NCBI RefSeq assembly: GCF_009753675.1
Contig: NZ_WQLV01000011.1
Coordinates: forward strand, 62,001 to 126,000
Length of the DNA: 64,000 nucleotides
Direction of reading: 5' to 3'
Source of the DNA: Parasedimentitalea huanghaiensis
GTDB lineage: Bacteria; Pseudomonadota; Alphaproteobacteria; Rhodobacterales; Rhodobacteraceae
A program made the translations under genes and the position numbers. The notes below the pieces were generated by a model that saw only the letters and a list, made by a program, of their open reading frames with translations, was not told the DNA's origin and searched no databases. Positions 34,862 to 44,046 of this stretch are shown in pieces; position 1 is the first letter of the stretch; every line of letters begins with the position of its first letter.

Positions 34862-36439
34862 TTACTTCTGAGAGATACGACCGTCTGTGTAAGGCTTATA
34901 TGGCGAGTTTGTTGCCATGTATTCAGCCAGAACATCAGCCAGATCGGGGCCAAAATCGTAGGCGTTTTTGTCGTCACCTGCGAACATCTTGTAGCCATCA
35001 CCGCCGCCACGCACATAATTGTTGGTTACAACCATGTAGGTCTTGGCCGGATCAACAGCTACGTATCCGTCACCATCAGCAACCATCACGTCCTGAACAC
35101 GGCCTTCACCGGCAGCAACGCTTGCGTCCCAGCTAAACTTAAGACCGGCAACCTGTGGGAAGCGACCTTTGACCTCTTCTACTTGGCTCACACCGTTTTC
35201 TAGGGCAGCAACCAGCGTTGCGCCATCCAGTTCAAAGGTCGACAGGGTGTTCTGGAACGGCAGAACCGACAGAACTTCACCCATGGTGACTTCGCCCGAC
35301 TCCATGCTGGCACGAATGCCGCCTGAGTTTGCGATCGCGATTGTTACGCCCTGATCCTTGACCCGAGCCAACATTGCGTCAGCAACAAGGTTGCCCATCT
35401 GGCATTCCTGGATGCGGCAAACAGCACGGTCACCGTTGATGGATTCAGCTGATTCAGCCACAACTTTGGTGCGGATCTCTTCCAGCGGTGTGCCCAGCTC
35501 AGCAATACGCGCAACTGTGGCTTCGTCTTCGGCCACGGTGGCGTCCATGCTCAAGGGTTCACCTTTGGCTTCAACCACATTGCCAGCATCGTCAAAAGTC
35601 ACGTTCAATTCACCCAGGAACTTGCCATAAGCATAGGCCTGAACAATCGCTGTGTCGTTGACCATTGTTGGGTAAGGACCAACAGCACGGTCGGACACGT
35701 TCGACAGGTAGCTGTTCGAGTGGCCGCCAACAATTACGTCAACACCGGTTGTCTCTGCTGCGACCTTTTGGTCGACAACATAACCGGAGTGACTGAGCAC
35801 GATGATCTTGTTCACACCTTCAGCTGTCAGGCGGTCTACTTCGGCCTGAACTGCTGCAACCGGATCACCAAAGGTGATGTTCTTACCCGGACTGGCGAGA
35901 TCAGGGGTGTCTTCGGGTGTTAGACCGATCAGACCAATTTTTTCACCGCCGCGCTCAATCACGGTGGATTTTTTCAGAACATCAGCCAGTGCAGGCTCGG
36001 CGCTGACGTCAGCGTTGGACATCAGTACGGGAAAGCCAACCGAATCCATAAATCCACGCAGAACCTCTGGGCCGTCGTCGAACTCGTGGTTACCAACGGT
36101 CATACCGTCGTACTCCAGCTTGTTCATCATCTCGGCCGCAACTTTACCCTTGTAGTAGGTATAGAACAGCGAACCTTGGAATTGGTCACCACCATCTACA
36201 AGGATCGAATTATTGCTGCGTGCGCGGGCATCAGCGATAGCTGTCACCAAACGGGCAGACCCACCAAAACACTTCCCCTCTGCGTTATCACCTTCACGGC
36301 AGCCGCTGTCATACTTGCTGACGGGTTCAAAGCGGGAATGGAAATCATTGGTATGTAGAATGGTCAGATTATAGTCAGCAGCAGCCATACCAGCTGTCAG
36401 CCCCAAGGCTGCGACCGAAGTTAGAATACGCATCATCAT
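34862..36439 (-). CDS. Secreted 5'-nucleotidase / UshA-family metallophosphatase
   Basis: This 525-aa exported phosphohydrolase releases phosphate from nucleotides or related esters. The signal peptide is MMMRILTSVAALGLTAGMAAA. The metallophosphoesterase motifs are LHTNDFHSRFEP, DGGDQFQGS, VGNHEFDDG, LSHSGY and VGGHSNSY, with the usual GNHE rather than the SoxB-type HWEF. The C-terminal substrate domain includes VVTNNYVRGGGDGYKMF. Of three consecutive ATGs the first (36439) is 8 nt from GGGAGAA and was chosen. The 239-nt upstream gap contains a GAATAT-GAC-ATATTC dyad and may hold a phosphate- or nucleotide-responsive promoter (not shown). Confidence 0.9.
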   Translation of the reverse strand: MMMRILTSVAALGLTAGMAAADYNLTILHTNDFHSRFEPVSKYDSGCREGDNAEGKCFGGSARLVTAIADARARSNNSILVDGGDQFQGSLFYTYYKGKVAAEMMNKLEYDGMTVGNHEFDDGPEVLRGFMDSVGFPVLMSNADVSAEPALADVLKKSTVIERGGEKIGLIGLTPEDTPDLASPGKNITFGDPVAAVQAEVDRLTAEGVNKIIVLSHSGYVVDQKVAAETTGVDVIVGGHSNSYLSNVSDRAVGPYPTMVNDTAIVQAYAYGKFLGELNVTFDDAGNVVEAKGEPLSMDATVAEDEATVARIAELGTPLEEIRTKVVAESAESINGDRAVCRIQECQMGNLVADAMLARVKDQGVTIAIANSGGIRASMESGEVTMGEVLSVLPFQNTLSTFELDGATLVAALENGVSQVEEVKGRFPQVAGLKFSWDASVAAGEGRVQDVMVADGDGYVAVDPAKTYMVVTNNYVRGGGDGYKMFAGDDKNAYDFGPDLADVLAEYMATNSPYKPYTDGRISQK

Positions 36440-36502
36440 AATTGAGGTTCTCCCTGTTCTTATTTTTCTCGCCCTATGGCGACGATCGGCGTCATCATTG
36501 GG

Positions 36503-36517
36503 GAATATGACATATTC
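36503..36517. promoter_or_regulatory. Inverted repeat upstream of the 5'-nucleotidase gene
   Basis: GAATAT-GAC-ATATTC is a perfect 6-bp dyad, 64 nt before the nucleotidase start. It is in the opposite sense to the ATTC-N8-GAAT sites, so it is not taken as a SoxR operator. It could be an operator of another regulator or chance in an AT-rich stretch. Confidence 0.3.
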
Positions 36518-36678
36518 GCGCCCAGATTGCGGAATCGCAAGGCTCTTGTCACGGCAAGCCCAATGTAACCCCGAGTTAGACAATGAGCGCGACGGTCTTA
36601 TGACACTTTAACCGTTGTTTTTCTGATCTTGCACGCCAATCTCTTGACCCGGCTGCACCCGCAGGGCATCAGGCTGAC

Positions 36679-37017
36679 ATGCTGATTTACAAAATTTTCC
36701 GTGCCGACGAATGGGCGGCCTTCGAATCCCAAGGGGAAACTCTGGGTGCACCGATCGACCTAAGCGACGGGTTCATTCATTTTTCAACAGCTGAACAAGC
36801 TGCTGAAACCGCAGCCAAGCATTTTGCTGATGCAACGGATCTGATGCTGTTGGCCTATAGTGCCGATACACTAGGTGAAGCGCTTAAATGGGAAGTCTCC
36901 CGCGGCAATGCGCTGTTCCCACATTTGTACCGTCCCCTCAAACTATCGGAAATGCTTTGGGTAAAACCACTGCCGCTAGTGGATGGCATCCATCAGTTTC
37001 CGGCAGACCTGGCATGA
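36679..37017 (+). CDS. DUF952 family protein
   Basis: This is a 112-aa cytosolic protein of the DUF952 family (glutathione-S-transferase-like annotation in some databases). It opens [19 protein letters not shown] and contains [14 protein letters not shown], the family core, with [19 protein letters not shown] later. Function unknown. Its stop overlaps the pyrD start as ATGA, so the two genes are coupled. A DUF952-pyrD pairing is seen from position only; no link to pyrimidine synthesis is known to me. Confidence 0.85.
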   Translation: MLIYKIFRADEWAAFESQGETLGAPIDLSDGFIHFSTAEQAAETAAKHFADATDLMLLAYSADTLGEALKWEVSRGNALFPHLYRPLKLSEMLWVKPLPLVDGIHQFPADLA

Positions 37018-38072
37018 ACTTCGTAGAGAAAATAGGGTTAGCTGCCCTGCATCGCATCGACCCTGAGACCGCGCATGGGCTGGCCATCAAGGCACTTAAG
37101 ATGGGCCTATCTCCAGCACCGGGCCCAGTCACCTCGGCAAGGTTGAAAACTACGTTGGCTGGAATTGATCTGCCCAACCCTGTGGGCCTCGCCGCAGGCT
37201 TTGACAAAAATGCTGAAGTCCTGACACCTTTGTCCCAGTCCGGTTTTGGCTTCATCGAAGTGGGAGCAGCCACCCCTCGCCCACAACCTGGAAACCCACA
37301 ACCAAGACTGTTTCGTCTGACCGAAGACAAAGCCGCCATAAACCGGTTTGGGTTTAATAACCAGGGTATGGACCTTATCGAGCGACGCTTGTCCTTGCGT
37401 CCCACGGGAGCGGTGATTGGGCTGAACCTAGGTGCCAACAAAGACAGCGAAGACCGGGCCAATGATTTTGCCAAGGTACTAGCACACTGCGGAGCTCATT
37501 TGGACTTTGCCACTGTCAATGTTTCCTCGCCCAACACAGAAAAATTGCGTGACCTACAAGGTAAGGCCGCCCTTTCGGCGCTGTTGTCGGGTGTGATTAA
37601 GACCCGCAACGAGCTTGACCGCAAAATTCCAGTGTTTCTAAAAATTGCACCTGACTTGAACGCGGATGAGATACAAGATATCGCCGCTGTTGCTGTGGAA
37701 ACAGGTGTAGATGCGGTGATCGCCACCAATACCACTTTGTCGCGTACTGGACTGCAAAGCGCGCATAAGGGTGAAGCCGGGGGATTGTCCGGTGCACCGC
37801 TGTTTGAGAGTTCAACCCGGGTTCTGGCGCAAGTCTCGCAGCTGCTGGATGGCAAGGTGCCACTTGTCGGTGTTGGTGGCATCAGCACGCCGGAACAGGC
37901 CTATGCCAAGATCTGCGCCGGAGCGAGTGCGGTGCAACTGTATACCGCAATGATCTATCAGGGCTTGTCGCTAGCCGGAGACATTGCCCGTGGGCTCGAC
38001 GATCTGCTGGCCCGCGATGGGTTTGACAATGTCGCTCAGGCCGTGGGCAGCAAACGGGGGGACTGGCTGTGA
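37014..38072 (+). CDS. pyrD: PyrD, dihydroorotate dehydrogenase (quinone, class 2)
   Basis: PyrD oxidises dihydroorotate to orotate at the membrane, passing electrons to quinone (fourth step of pyrimidine synthesis). The 352-aa protein has the class 2 N-terminal amphipathic extension, [23 protein letters not shown], the catalytic-loop [14 protein letters not shown] with Ser base, and the FMN-phosphate site [22 protein letters not shown] start at 37014 because of the ATGA overlap with the DUF952 gene; the longer frame from 36888 is a shadow of that gene. The end overlaps the next gene as GTGA. Confidence 0.96.
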   Translation: MNFVEKIGLAALHRIDPETAHGLAIKALKMGLSPAPGPVTSARLKTTLAGIDLPNPVGLAAGFDKNAEVLTPLSQSGFGFIEVGAATPRPQPGNPQPRLFRLTEDKAAINRFGFNNQGMDLIERRLSLRPTGAVIGLNLGANKDSEDRANDFAKVLAHCGAHLDFATVNVSSPNTEKLRDLQGKAALSALLSGVIKTRNELDRKIPVFLKIAPDLNADEIQDIAAVAVETGVDAVIATNTTLSRTGLQSAHKGEAGGLSGAPLFESSTRVLAQVSQLLDGKVPLVGVGGISTPEQAYAKICAGASAVQLYTAMIYQGLSLAGDIARGLDDLLARDGFDNVAQAVGSKRGDWL

Positions 38073-38410
38073 TTACCTATTGGCACAACCCCCGTTGTTC
38101 AAAGTCCCGCGCCGGGTTGGCACTGCTGCAAGAGCGAGGCGCTGAAGTGCAAATTCGACTTTATCTGCAGGACCCACCGAGCCTGGAGGAGATCAAACAG
38201 GTTCAATCCGCACTTGGTGTATCTGCTATTTCAATGATGCGCAGCTCTGATGCGCGGTTCAAAGAGTTAGGTCTGAGTAAAGACAGCTCCGAGGCCAAGC
38301 TGCAAACAGCCATGGCAGCTGATCCGGCACTGATCGAACGACCGATTGCCATATCTGGCAGCCGGGCCGCAATTGGTCGCCCGACTGAAGCAATCGAGGC
38401 CCTACTTTAA
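38069..38410 (+). CDS. arsC: ArsC/Spx-family reductase-like protein (glutaredoxin-linked arsenate reductase type)
   Basis: This 113-aa thioredoxin-fold protein has the ArsC N-terminal motif HNPRCSKSR, in which Cys9 is the catalytic thiol, and [16 protein letters not shown], which matches the RPI substrate region. It may reduce arsenate using glutaredoxin, or belong to the YfgD-like subgroup of unknown role. No other ars genes are nearby, so an arsenic role rests on the family. GTG start overlaps the pyrD stop. Confidence 0.82.
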   Translation: MITYWHNPRCSKSRAGLALLQERGAEVQIRLYLQDPPSLEEIKQVQSALGVSAISMMRSSDARFKELGLSKDSSEAKLQTAMAADPALIERPIAISGSRAAIGRPTEAIEALL

Positions 38411-38415
38411 TCCTG

Positions 38416-38448
38416 TCCACACCGCATTATTCACGCTCGCGGTGTGGA
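38416..38448. terminator. Hairpin between the ArsC-like and MATE genes
   Basis: A perfect 10-bp stem (TCCACACCGC with GCGGTGTGGA) encloses a 13-nt loop between convergent genes, 6 nt after the ArsC-like stop. No long T tract follows, so termination is likely but not certain. Confidence 0.5.
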
Positions 38449-38464
38449 ACTTCACGACTTAAAA

Positions 38465-39787
38465 TCAGGCAGCACGCGCCTCTAGCGCCGGATAACGCAG
38501 ACCCAAGCTGATCCCACGCGCCACAAACGAAATCATCAGTGCCAGCCATAGCCCGTGGTTGCCCAGCATTGGAACCAGCGTAACCACTGCCACAACGTAA
38601 ACTGCAAAACTAACCAGCATCATATTGCGCATGTCGCGAGTGGCAGTGGCCCCTATGAAGATCCCATCAAATATCCATGCGGCTGCGCTCAGCAGTGGCA
38701 TCGCAACCATCCAGGGAAGATAAGCCCGCGCCTCGCTGCGCACCAGATCAGCCGTGGTCATCAGATCAATGATCCAGCCCCCAAAAACCGCAAACCCCAA
38801 GGCTGTCAACAGACCAAGCCCCAACCCCCAAAGACCTGCCAGTTGGGCGCTGCTCCGCAAGGCTGCGCGCTTGCGCGCGCCCATCGCCTGCCCGACCAGC
38901 GTTTCGGCTGCAAAAGCAAACCCGTCCATGCCATAGGCTGTGATCATCAAAAATTGTAGCAGAACCTGATTGGCTGCCAGCACCTCGTCGCCGAAACCGG
39001 CCCCAAAGAACATGAATGAGACTACGATCGCCTCCAGTAACAGTGAGCGGATCAGGATATCGCGGTTGACCAAAGCCATGGTTCGCAACCGCGCACGGTC
39101 GAACACTTGGGCCCAATTGCACCAATCCGGCAGCCGAAAGATCGCCCGACACAACCATAGCCCAAGCATCAATCCCGAAGTTTCCGCAAGTAAAGTTGCA
39201 ACTGCGACGCCACTGACACCCCAGCCGAGCCCCAATACAAACCACAGATCTAGCACGATATTGATGCCATTCATCCAGAGCTGCAAAACCAACACCGCAC
39301 CCGTGCGCTCCTGCGCAATGAGCCACCCATTGATGGCAAACAACCCAATCGCCGCAGGGGCTGACCAGATCCGGATCTGCAAATAATCCCGCGCCATTCC
39401 CTCTACCTCGGGTGAGGCTGGCGCAAAGTGAAACGCCATCCAGATCAATGGCAATTGTAACAAAATCAGCGCCAGCCCAGCTGCGGCGGCAATCATCAAC
39501 CCGCGGGTCAACAACGCAGCGACCTCGCCATGGTCGCCTTTGCCCAGCGCCTGAGCCGCCAGACCGGTGGTGCCCATGCGTAAAAAGCCGAACATCCAGT
39601 AGAGAGCACCCAGAATGATCGCACCCAGACCGACGGCCCCAATGGGCGCTGCTGCCCCCATCTGGCCTACCACGCCAGTATCTACCGCGCCCAAAATTGG
39701 GACGGTTGCGTTGGACAATACTATCGGCAGTGCAATCTTTAGTACCCGCCTATGCCCCAACACAGGTTCAGGACGTGTTTGCGTCAT
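38465..39787 (-). CDS. MATE-family efflux transporter (DinF-like)
   Basis: This is a 440-aa polytopic protein with about 12 TM helices. It opens with RRVLKIALPIVLSNATVPILGAVDTGVVG, the MATE first-helix pattern, and has the repeat half near GFAFAAETLVGQAMG. DinF/MATE pumps exchange Na+ or H+ for cationic drugs; the substrate here is unknown. It starts within the end of the upstream thioesterase gene (20-nt overlap), so it is the third gene of a minus-strand operon. Confidence 0.9.
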   Translation of the reverse strand: MTQTRPEPVLGHRRVLKIALPIVLSNATVPILGAVDTGVVGQMGAAAPIGAVGLGAIILGALYWMFGFLRMGTTGLAAQALGKGDHGEVAALLTRGLMIAAAAGLALILLQLPLIWMAFHFAPASPEVEGMARDYLQIRIWSAPAAIGLFAINGWLIAQERTGAVLVLQLWMNGINIVLDLWFVLGLGWGVSGVAVATLLAETSGLMLGLWLCRAIFRLPDWCNWAQVFDRARLRTMALVNRDILIRSLLLEAIVVSFMFFGAGFGDEVLAANQVLLQFLMITAYGMDGFAFAAETLVGQAMGARKRAALRSSAQLAGLWGLGLGLLTALGFAVFGGWIIDLMTTADLVRSEARAYLPWMVAMPLLSAAAWIFDGIFIGATATRDMRNMMLVSFAVYVVAVVTLVPMLGNHGLWLALMISFVARGISLGLRYPALEARAA

Positions 39788-40298
39788 TCTTCTCGCCCCC
39801 TTGAGGCATCAGAAAGTGACCCGTTGCCTGTGCAAACAGCTTATCTTTGTGATCTTGCCAGGCCTCGACCCTGACGCTGGCAAAACGACGACCGGAACGT
39901 GCAACTGTGGCCCGCGCATAGGCATCGCGGGGTAGACCAGAGCGAAGATAGTCCACAGTAAAATCGATGGTTTTTGGCTGTCGAGGCAGCTTACCGGCTG
40001 CCATCTCTGAAGGATCTAATTCTCCGGCTTCAATCTTGGGCCAAAGATGTAGCCAGTTCAACGTCATCACCGCTGTGACCTCTAGAAAGGCCGCAGTTAC
40101 GCCTCCATGGATTGCTGGCAGATAGGGGTTGCCGATCAGTTTTTGGTCAAAATTGAGCTGGCCGGTCAGCTCGTCGCCACGACGATCAAAACTGATGTCG
40201 AGAAACCGAATATAGGGCACCGAATCGACCAATGCCGTTAGCGCTGCGTCACGGCGTTGTTTGACCACCTGCATTGGTTCCGGACGGGGGCGGCTCAA
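39768..40298 (-). CDS. PaaI-type hotdog thioesterase (second of a pair)
   Basis: This 176-aa hotdog-fold protein has the PaaI-family helix text YLPAIHGGVTAAFLEVTAVM and DFTVDYLRSGLPRD. Members hydrolyse acyl- or aryl-CoA thioesters in the cytosol. A TTG at 40298 overlaps the upstream TGA and lies 7 nt after GGAGG, so I prefer it; an ATG at 40274 would give a protein 8 residues shorter. It is a diverged neighbour of the next thioesterase and probably arose by duplication. Confidence 0.82.
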   Translation of the reverse strand: MSRPRPEPMQVVKQRRDAALTALVDSVPYIRFLDISFDRRGDELTGQLNFDQKLIGNPYLPAIHGGVTAAFLEVTAVMTLNWLHLWPKIEAGELDPSEMAAGKLPRQPKTIDFTVDYLRSGLPRDAYARATVARSGRRFASVRVEAWQDHKDKLFAQATGHFLMPQGGEKNDANTS

Positions 40299-40717
40299 AA
40301 CCCTGCCTCCACCGAGAACGCACCCGAAGCGGTAGCCACCGGGCGTTCAGCATCATCGTCGACAGCAACTGCGCGCACAAATGCAACATTGCGACTGATG
40401 TGGTGACAGGTGGCTTTGGTGGTAATGGTCTGTCCCGGCGTTGCAGCGCGCATGTAATCGATACGCAAATCAATTGTCGCTGTACCACCAGGCGCCAAAG
40501 GATGGCTCATAACTGCCGCACCACAACAGGTATCCATCAAAGCTGACACCGCACCACCATGAATAACCCCAGTTTTGGGATCGCCAATCAACTTGGTATC
40601 ATAGGGCATGGTGATTTTCGCCATACCATCACCAATTTCGGTCAGCACCAGGCCCAGTTCCTGAGCATGAGGGATGGCCTGAATAAACTGGCGGGCCAGT
40701 TGCGTTTTGTCACCCAT
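40295..40717 (-). CDS. PaaI-type hotdog thioesterase (first of a pair)
   Basis: This 140-aa hotdog protein has the catalytic-helix motif GVIHGGAVSALMDTCCGAAV, with the HGG and downstream Asp typical of the PaaI/YdiI group, and the strand TIDLRIDYMRAATPGQ. It is the first gene of a three-gene minus-strand operon with another thioesterase and a MATE pump. It diverges from a MerR regulator across a 119-nt region containing two dyads, so control by that regulator is plausible. Confidence 0.87.
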   Translation of the reverse strand: MGDKTQLARQFIQAIPHAQELGLVLTEIGDGMAKITMPYDTKLIGDPKTGVIHGGAVSALMDTCCGAAVMSHPLAPGGTATIDLRIDYMRAATPGQTITTKATCHHISRNVAFVRAVAVDDDAERPVATASGAFSVEAGF

Positions 40718-40737
40718 GTAGCTGTCCCTTTCAAATT

Positions 40738-40755
40738 GCGCATAGCTTTATGCGC
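40738..40755. promoter_or_regulatory. Perfect inverted repeat in the divergent thioesterase/MerR region
   Basis: GCGCATA-GCTT-TATGCGC has 7-bp arms and lies 21 nt from the thioesterase start. A second imperfect dyad (TTGCACT and AGTGCAT, about 40787-40810) lies closer to the MerR gene. These are candidate operator sites for the adjacent MerR protein, by position only. Confidence 0.45.
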
Positions 40756-40836
40756 TGCACCTGACTGAATGAGCAACCCCACCTGTTGCACTACACAATG
40801 CAAGTGCATAGGTTGCCCTCAAAAGGAGGATCGTGG

Positions 40837-41205
40837 ATGACCGAAGCCAGATTGTCATTCAAAGAGATGTGCGCGGCGTTTGATGTAACGCCACGTACCC
40901 TTCGCTATTATGAATACATTGAACTTCTCCAGCCCGACCGCGAAGGCCGATCCCGATTCTATACTGCCCGAGAACGCGCCCGGATGAAGTTGATCATGCG
41001 TGGACGCAAGTTTGGTTTTCAGCTGGAAGAGATTCGCCAGTGGCTACTGATCTACGAAAATGAGGGCGATCAAGCCCAAGCCCAAGCTTTTTTGGAAATG
41101 GCCGACCGCCAGATGATCGAGCTTAAAGCGCAACGTGAGCAGCTGGATGAAGCCTTGAGTGAACTGACCAGCCTGCGTGAGACCGCAGCTCGCGAGATTA
41201 CCTGA
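40837..41205 (+). CDS. MerR-family regulator 1
   Basis: This is a 122-aa MerR regulator with an N-terminal helix-turn-helix (FKEMCAAFDVTPRTLRYYEYIELLQPDREGRSRFY), the second wing (RERARMKLIMRGRKFGFQLEEIRQWL) and a long coiled-coil dimer helix ending near residue 115. There is no metal-binding Cys, so a metal role is unlikely. The start at 40837 lies 7 nt after AGGAGG; the earlier ATG at 40786 is weaker. It is clearly paralogous to the MerR gene at 41485. Confidence 0.88.
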   Translation: MTEARLSFKEMCAAFDVTPRTLRYYEYIELLQPDREGRSRFYTARERARMKLIMRGRKFGFQLEEIRQWLLIYENEGDQAQAQAFLEMADRQMIELKAQREQLDEALSELTSLRETAAREIT

Positions 41206-41370
41206 TATCTGGTCTTGTAACACTGTAGATGCAATTGCCTACCAAGTACTCGGCAATACCTCTTTCGGTTCTTGAACCCACCCACAGTCTTAATCGCCTC
41301 TGCGCGCGGCACTTTTATGTGTTTTAACGGTGTGATCGCCCTAGAAAGCAGGGCTGGCGCAATTGAACCC

Positions 41371-41418
41371 AACGTCACAAATCAAACTGACGTTGCGTAC
41401 AACTTACGTAAACGTCAA
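41371..41418. promoter_or_regulatory. Triple half-site operator region upstream of MerR gene 2 (LiuR-like)
   Basis: AACGTCA (41371-41377), its inverse TGACGTT (41388-41394) and AACGTCA again (41411-41417) alternate over 48 nt. The last is part of TTACGTAAACGTCAA (41404-41418), which resembles the operator described for LiuR, a MerR-type regulator of branched-chain and fatty-acid catabolism. It lies 67 nt before the MerR start. Autoregulation and control of the acyl-CoA genes downstream is inferred. Confidence 0.55.
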
Positions 41419-41484
41419 GATTGTACTGTATGTTACACTCGAAGTGCACAGCATGAAGACTGCATTGCAGCGAGAGGGATCAAG

Positions 41485-41886
41485 ATGACCGAAGACACCA
41501 TGACCATTCGCGAGATGTGCGATGCATACGATGTAACGCCACGAACCCTGCGATTCTACGAAGCCAAGGAACTCTTGTTTCCAATTCGTGAAGGCCAGAA
41601 ACGACTGTTCACCAAGCGAGACAGAGCCCGTCTTAAACTCATCCTTCGCGGCAAACGTTTTGGTTTTAGCCTGGAAGAGATCCGGCAGCTGCTCGATCTC
41701 TACCACATGGGGGATCAACAACACACTCAGCTGTCACGCACCTACGACATTGCCTGCGACCGCTTGGCAGATATGGAACGCCAGCGGGATGAGCTGAATG
41801 AAGCCATCGAAGACCTGAAGCAGCAATTGAAGTGGGGTGAGAAAGTCATCGCCTCGGCAAAAATTAGCAAAAAAGCCGCCGAATAG
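41485..41886 (+). CDS. MerR-family regulator 2, LiuR-like candidate
   Basis: This 133-aa regulator has the same layout as the preceding MerR protein: MCDAYDVTPRTLRFYEAKELL, then RDRARLKLILRGKRFGFSLEEIRQLLDLY and a charged coiled coil to residue 118. GAGAGGG precedes the ATG at 41485, while the frame upstream to 41272 runs through the operator region and is not coding. It stands directly before beta-oxidation genes and behind LiuR-like half-sites, so a role in acyl-CoA catabolism control is the best guess. The effector is unknown. Confidence 0.88.
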   Translation: MTEDTMTIREMCDAYDVTPRTLRFYEAKELLFPIREGQKRLFTKRDRARLKLILRGKRFGFSLEEIRQLLDLYHMGDQQHTQLSRTYDIACDRLADMERQRDELNEAIEDLKQQLKWGEKVIASAKISKKAAE

Positions 41887-41966
41887 GCCAGCCTACTCAC
41901 AATAAATAGCCACCCTGCTGGGGGGCAACTAACATACCACCGTATCTTGTTACGAGGGAGCACCAA

Positions 41967-43748
41967 ATGCCCATCTACACCGCCCCTACAAAAGACATGC
42001 AGTTTTTGCTGCACGACGTTTTGAAAGTCACTGCCTCCAACGTTCCTGGCTACAGCGATTTGGACCCAGAGTTCACCAATGCCATTCTGGAAGAAGCCGG
42101 CAAGATTTCAAGTGAAGTGCTACAACCGCTCAACATCATTGGTGATTCCGAAGGCTGCGTCTTGGAGAATGGTATGGTCCGGACACCCTCTGGGTTTAAG
42201 GCCGCATTTGATCAGATGAAAGAAGGCGGCTGGACCGGGATAGACATGCCCGAGCAATACGGTGGCCAGAACATGCCATATGTTATCGGCACCGCAATAA
42301 GCGAAATGTTTTCCGGCTCCAACCAAGCGTTTACAATGTACCAGGGGCTGACCCATGGCGCGGCCTCAGCCATTTTGGCTCATGGAACAGACGCCCAAAA
42401 GGACACCTATCTTCCGAAAATGGTCTCCTGTGACTGGACGGGTACCATGAACCTGACCGAACCACATTGTGGTACCGATTTGGGTCTGATGCGTACAAAG
42501 GCAGAGCCACAAGAAAACGGAAGCTATAAAATTTCGGGCCAGAAAATTTTCATCTCTGCCGGTGAACATGACATGGCCGACAACATCATCCATTTGGTAC
42601 TGGCCAAAATCCCCGGTGGACCAGATGGCATCAAAGGTGTCAGCCTGTTTATTGTTCCCAAATTTCTGGTCAAGGATGATGGCACCTTGGGCGCGCGCAA
42701 CGGTGTGTCAGTTGGCAATATCGAAAAGAAAATGGGCATCCACGGGAACTCAACCTGTGTAATGAACTATGACGACGCCACCGGCTACCTGCTGGGCGAG
42801 GCGCATAAAGGCATGCGTGCCATGTTCACCATGATGAATGAGGCTCGGCTGGGCGTTGGTATGCAAGGCGTATCTCAAGCCGAAGCTGCCTATCAAAATG
42901 CAGTGGTCTACGCCAAGGATCGTTTGCAGGGGCGAGATGTGACTGGCACCAAGAATCCAGATGGGCCCGCCGATCCGCTGATCGTGCATCCTGACATCCG
43001 GCGTTCACTGATGGATCAGAAAAGCTTTACCGAAGGGGGGCGCGCGTTCCTGTTCTGGGGGGCTAGCATGATCGACGCGGCCCACCGAAGTAATGACAAG
43101 GACGCCGACGGTTTGGTGTCGTTGTTGACACCGGTGATCAAGGGATTTCTAACCGACGAAGGTTATGACATGACCGTACGCGCCCAGCAGGTGTTTGGCG
43201 GCCATGGCTATATCGAAGAACATGGAATGAGCCAGTTCACGCGTGATGCGCGTATTGCCCAGATCTATGAAGGTGCAAATGGCGTTCAGGCATTGGATCT
43301 AGTCGGTCGCAAACTGGCCGTTGATGGCGGCAAGCACGTCATGGCATTTTTCGAAATGGTCAAAACCTTCTGTAAGGAAAACGGCACCATTTCCGAAGCT
43401 TTTACCACCGACTTTATTGAACCGCTTAAATCGGCGAGCAAGGACCTGCAGGCCGCTGGCATGTATTTCATGCAAAACGGGATGAAAAACCCTAACCATG
43501 CTTTGGCTGGGTCCTATGACTTCATGCATATGTTTGGTCATGTGTGTTTGGGGCTGATGTGGGCACAGATGGCCAAAGCGGCACAGAGCGCGCTTGACGC
43601 CGGGTCCTCTGACGCGGCGTTCTATGAGACAAAACTAGTCACTGGCCGTTATTACATGGCACGTCGCTTGCCTGCCACAGCCCTGCATCTCACCCGCATT
43701 ACCAGCGGTGCTGACACAGTTATGGCGCTGGATGCGGCTCACTTTTAA
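41967..43748 (+). CDS. Acyl-CoA dehydrogenase, long form with C-terminal domain (FadE/DmdC-like)
   Basis: This is a 593-aa FAD acyl-CoA dehydrogenase of the long class. It has an N-terminal extension ([19 protein letters not shown]), the FAD/substrate domain with [19 protein letters not shown], the C-terminal helical domain with [32 protein letters not shown], and an extra C-terminal domain of about 130 aa. This class covers general acyl-CoA dehydrogenases and the methylmercaptopropionyl-CoA dehydrogenase DmdC of Roseobacters. Without a dmdB/dmdD neighbour, DmdC cannot be claimed. GAGGGAG precedes the ATG. Confidence 0.9.
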   Translation: MPIYTAPTKDMQFLLHDVLKVTASNVPGYSDLDPEFTNAILEEAGKISSEVLQPLNIIGDSEGCVLENGMVRTPSGFKAAFDQMKEGGWTGIDMPEQYGGQNMPYVIGTAISEMFSGSNQAFTMYQGLTHGAASAILAHGTDAQKDTYLPKMVSCDWTGTMNLTEPHCGTDLGLMRTKAEPQENGSYKISGQKIFISAGEHDMADNIIHLVLAKIPGGPDGIKGVSLFIVPKFLVKDDGTLGARNGVSVGNIEKKMGIHGNSTCVMNYDDATGYLLGEAHKGMRAMFTMMNEARLGVGMQGVSQAEAAYQNAVVYAKDRLQGRDVTGTKNPDGPADPLIVHPDIRRSLMDQKSFTEGGRAFLFWGASMIDAAHRSNDKDADGLVSLLTPVIKGFLTDEGYDMTVRAQQVFGGHGYIEEHGMSQFTRDARIAQIYEGANGVQALDLVGRKLAVDGGKHVMAFFEMVKTFCKENGTISEAFTTDFIEPLKSASKDLQAAGMYFMQNGMKNPNHALAGSYDFMHMFGHVCLGLMWAQMAKAAQSALDAGSSDAAFYETKLVTGRYYMARRLPATALHLTRITSGADTVMALDAAHF

Positions 43749-43798
43749 CGGGATGGCGGGATATTCCCGCCCTTCCACACACGGCCCAAGGATGAGAC

Positions 43799-44011
43799 AT
43801 GCCTAAACGGTTCCGCCTGACCCGCCGCTTTCCAGTGGCCATGACAGAAGACGGCTATCGCCGTCTCAAACGATTTTCCTCAGATGCGGGGCTCGATGAA
43901 GGTGAAGCGCTGTCATTCTTGTTCGAAAACTTCGACAGCGTAACCGATACTGAAAACCTGACCCACCGGCTGCGCCTGTTCAACGCCGATCTGGACGACA
44001 GAAAAAGATAG
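43799..44011 (+). CDS. Small basic protein of unknown function between two acyl-CoA dehydrogenase genes
   Basis: This is a 70-aa soluble protein, basic at the N-terminus (MPKRFRLTRRFPVAMTEDGYRRLKRFSSDAGLDEGEALSFLFENFDSV, in part) with predicted helices and no TM or signal. The segment MTEDGYRRLKRFSSDAGLDEGEALSFLFENF resembles a ribbon-helix-helix or small DNA-binding layout, but I do not recognise the family. AAGGATGAG precedes the ATG. The spacing of 50 nt to the upstream gene and 35 nt to the downstream one suggests the same transcript. It is likely real because of its position, ribosome site and codon usage. Confidence 0.65.
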   Translation: MPKRFRLTRRFPVAMTEDGYRRLKRFSSDAGLDEGEALSFLFENFDSVTDTENLTHRLRLFNADLDDRKR

Positions 44012-44046
44012 GCATGTGCTGACACAAGCACGCCTAAGGGAGAGAC

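Noticed and set aside
34862-36439. Second SoxB
   Set aside because: It has the ordinary GNHEF motif of 5'-nucleotidases rather than the SoxB HWEF motif, and lies far from sox genes.
41967-43748. Naming the 593-aa dehydrogenase DmdC (methylmercaptopropionyl-CoA dehydrogenase)
   Set aside because: The family similarity fits, but the dmdB/dmdD context is missing, so only the general class is reported.
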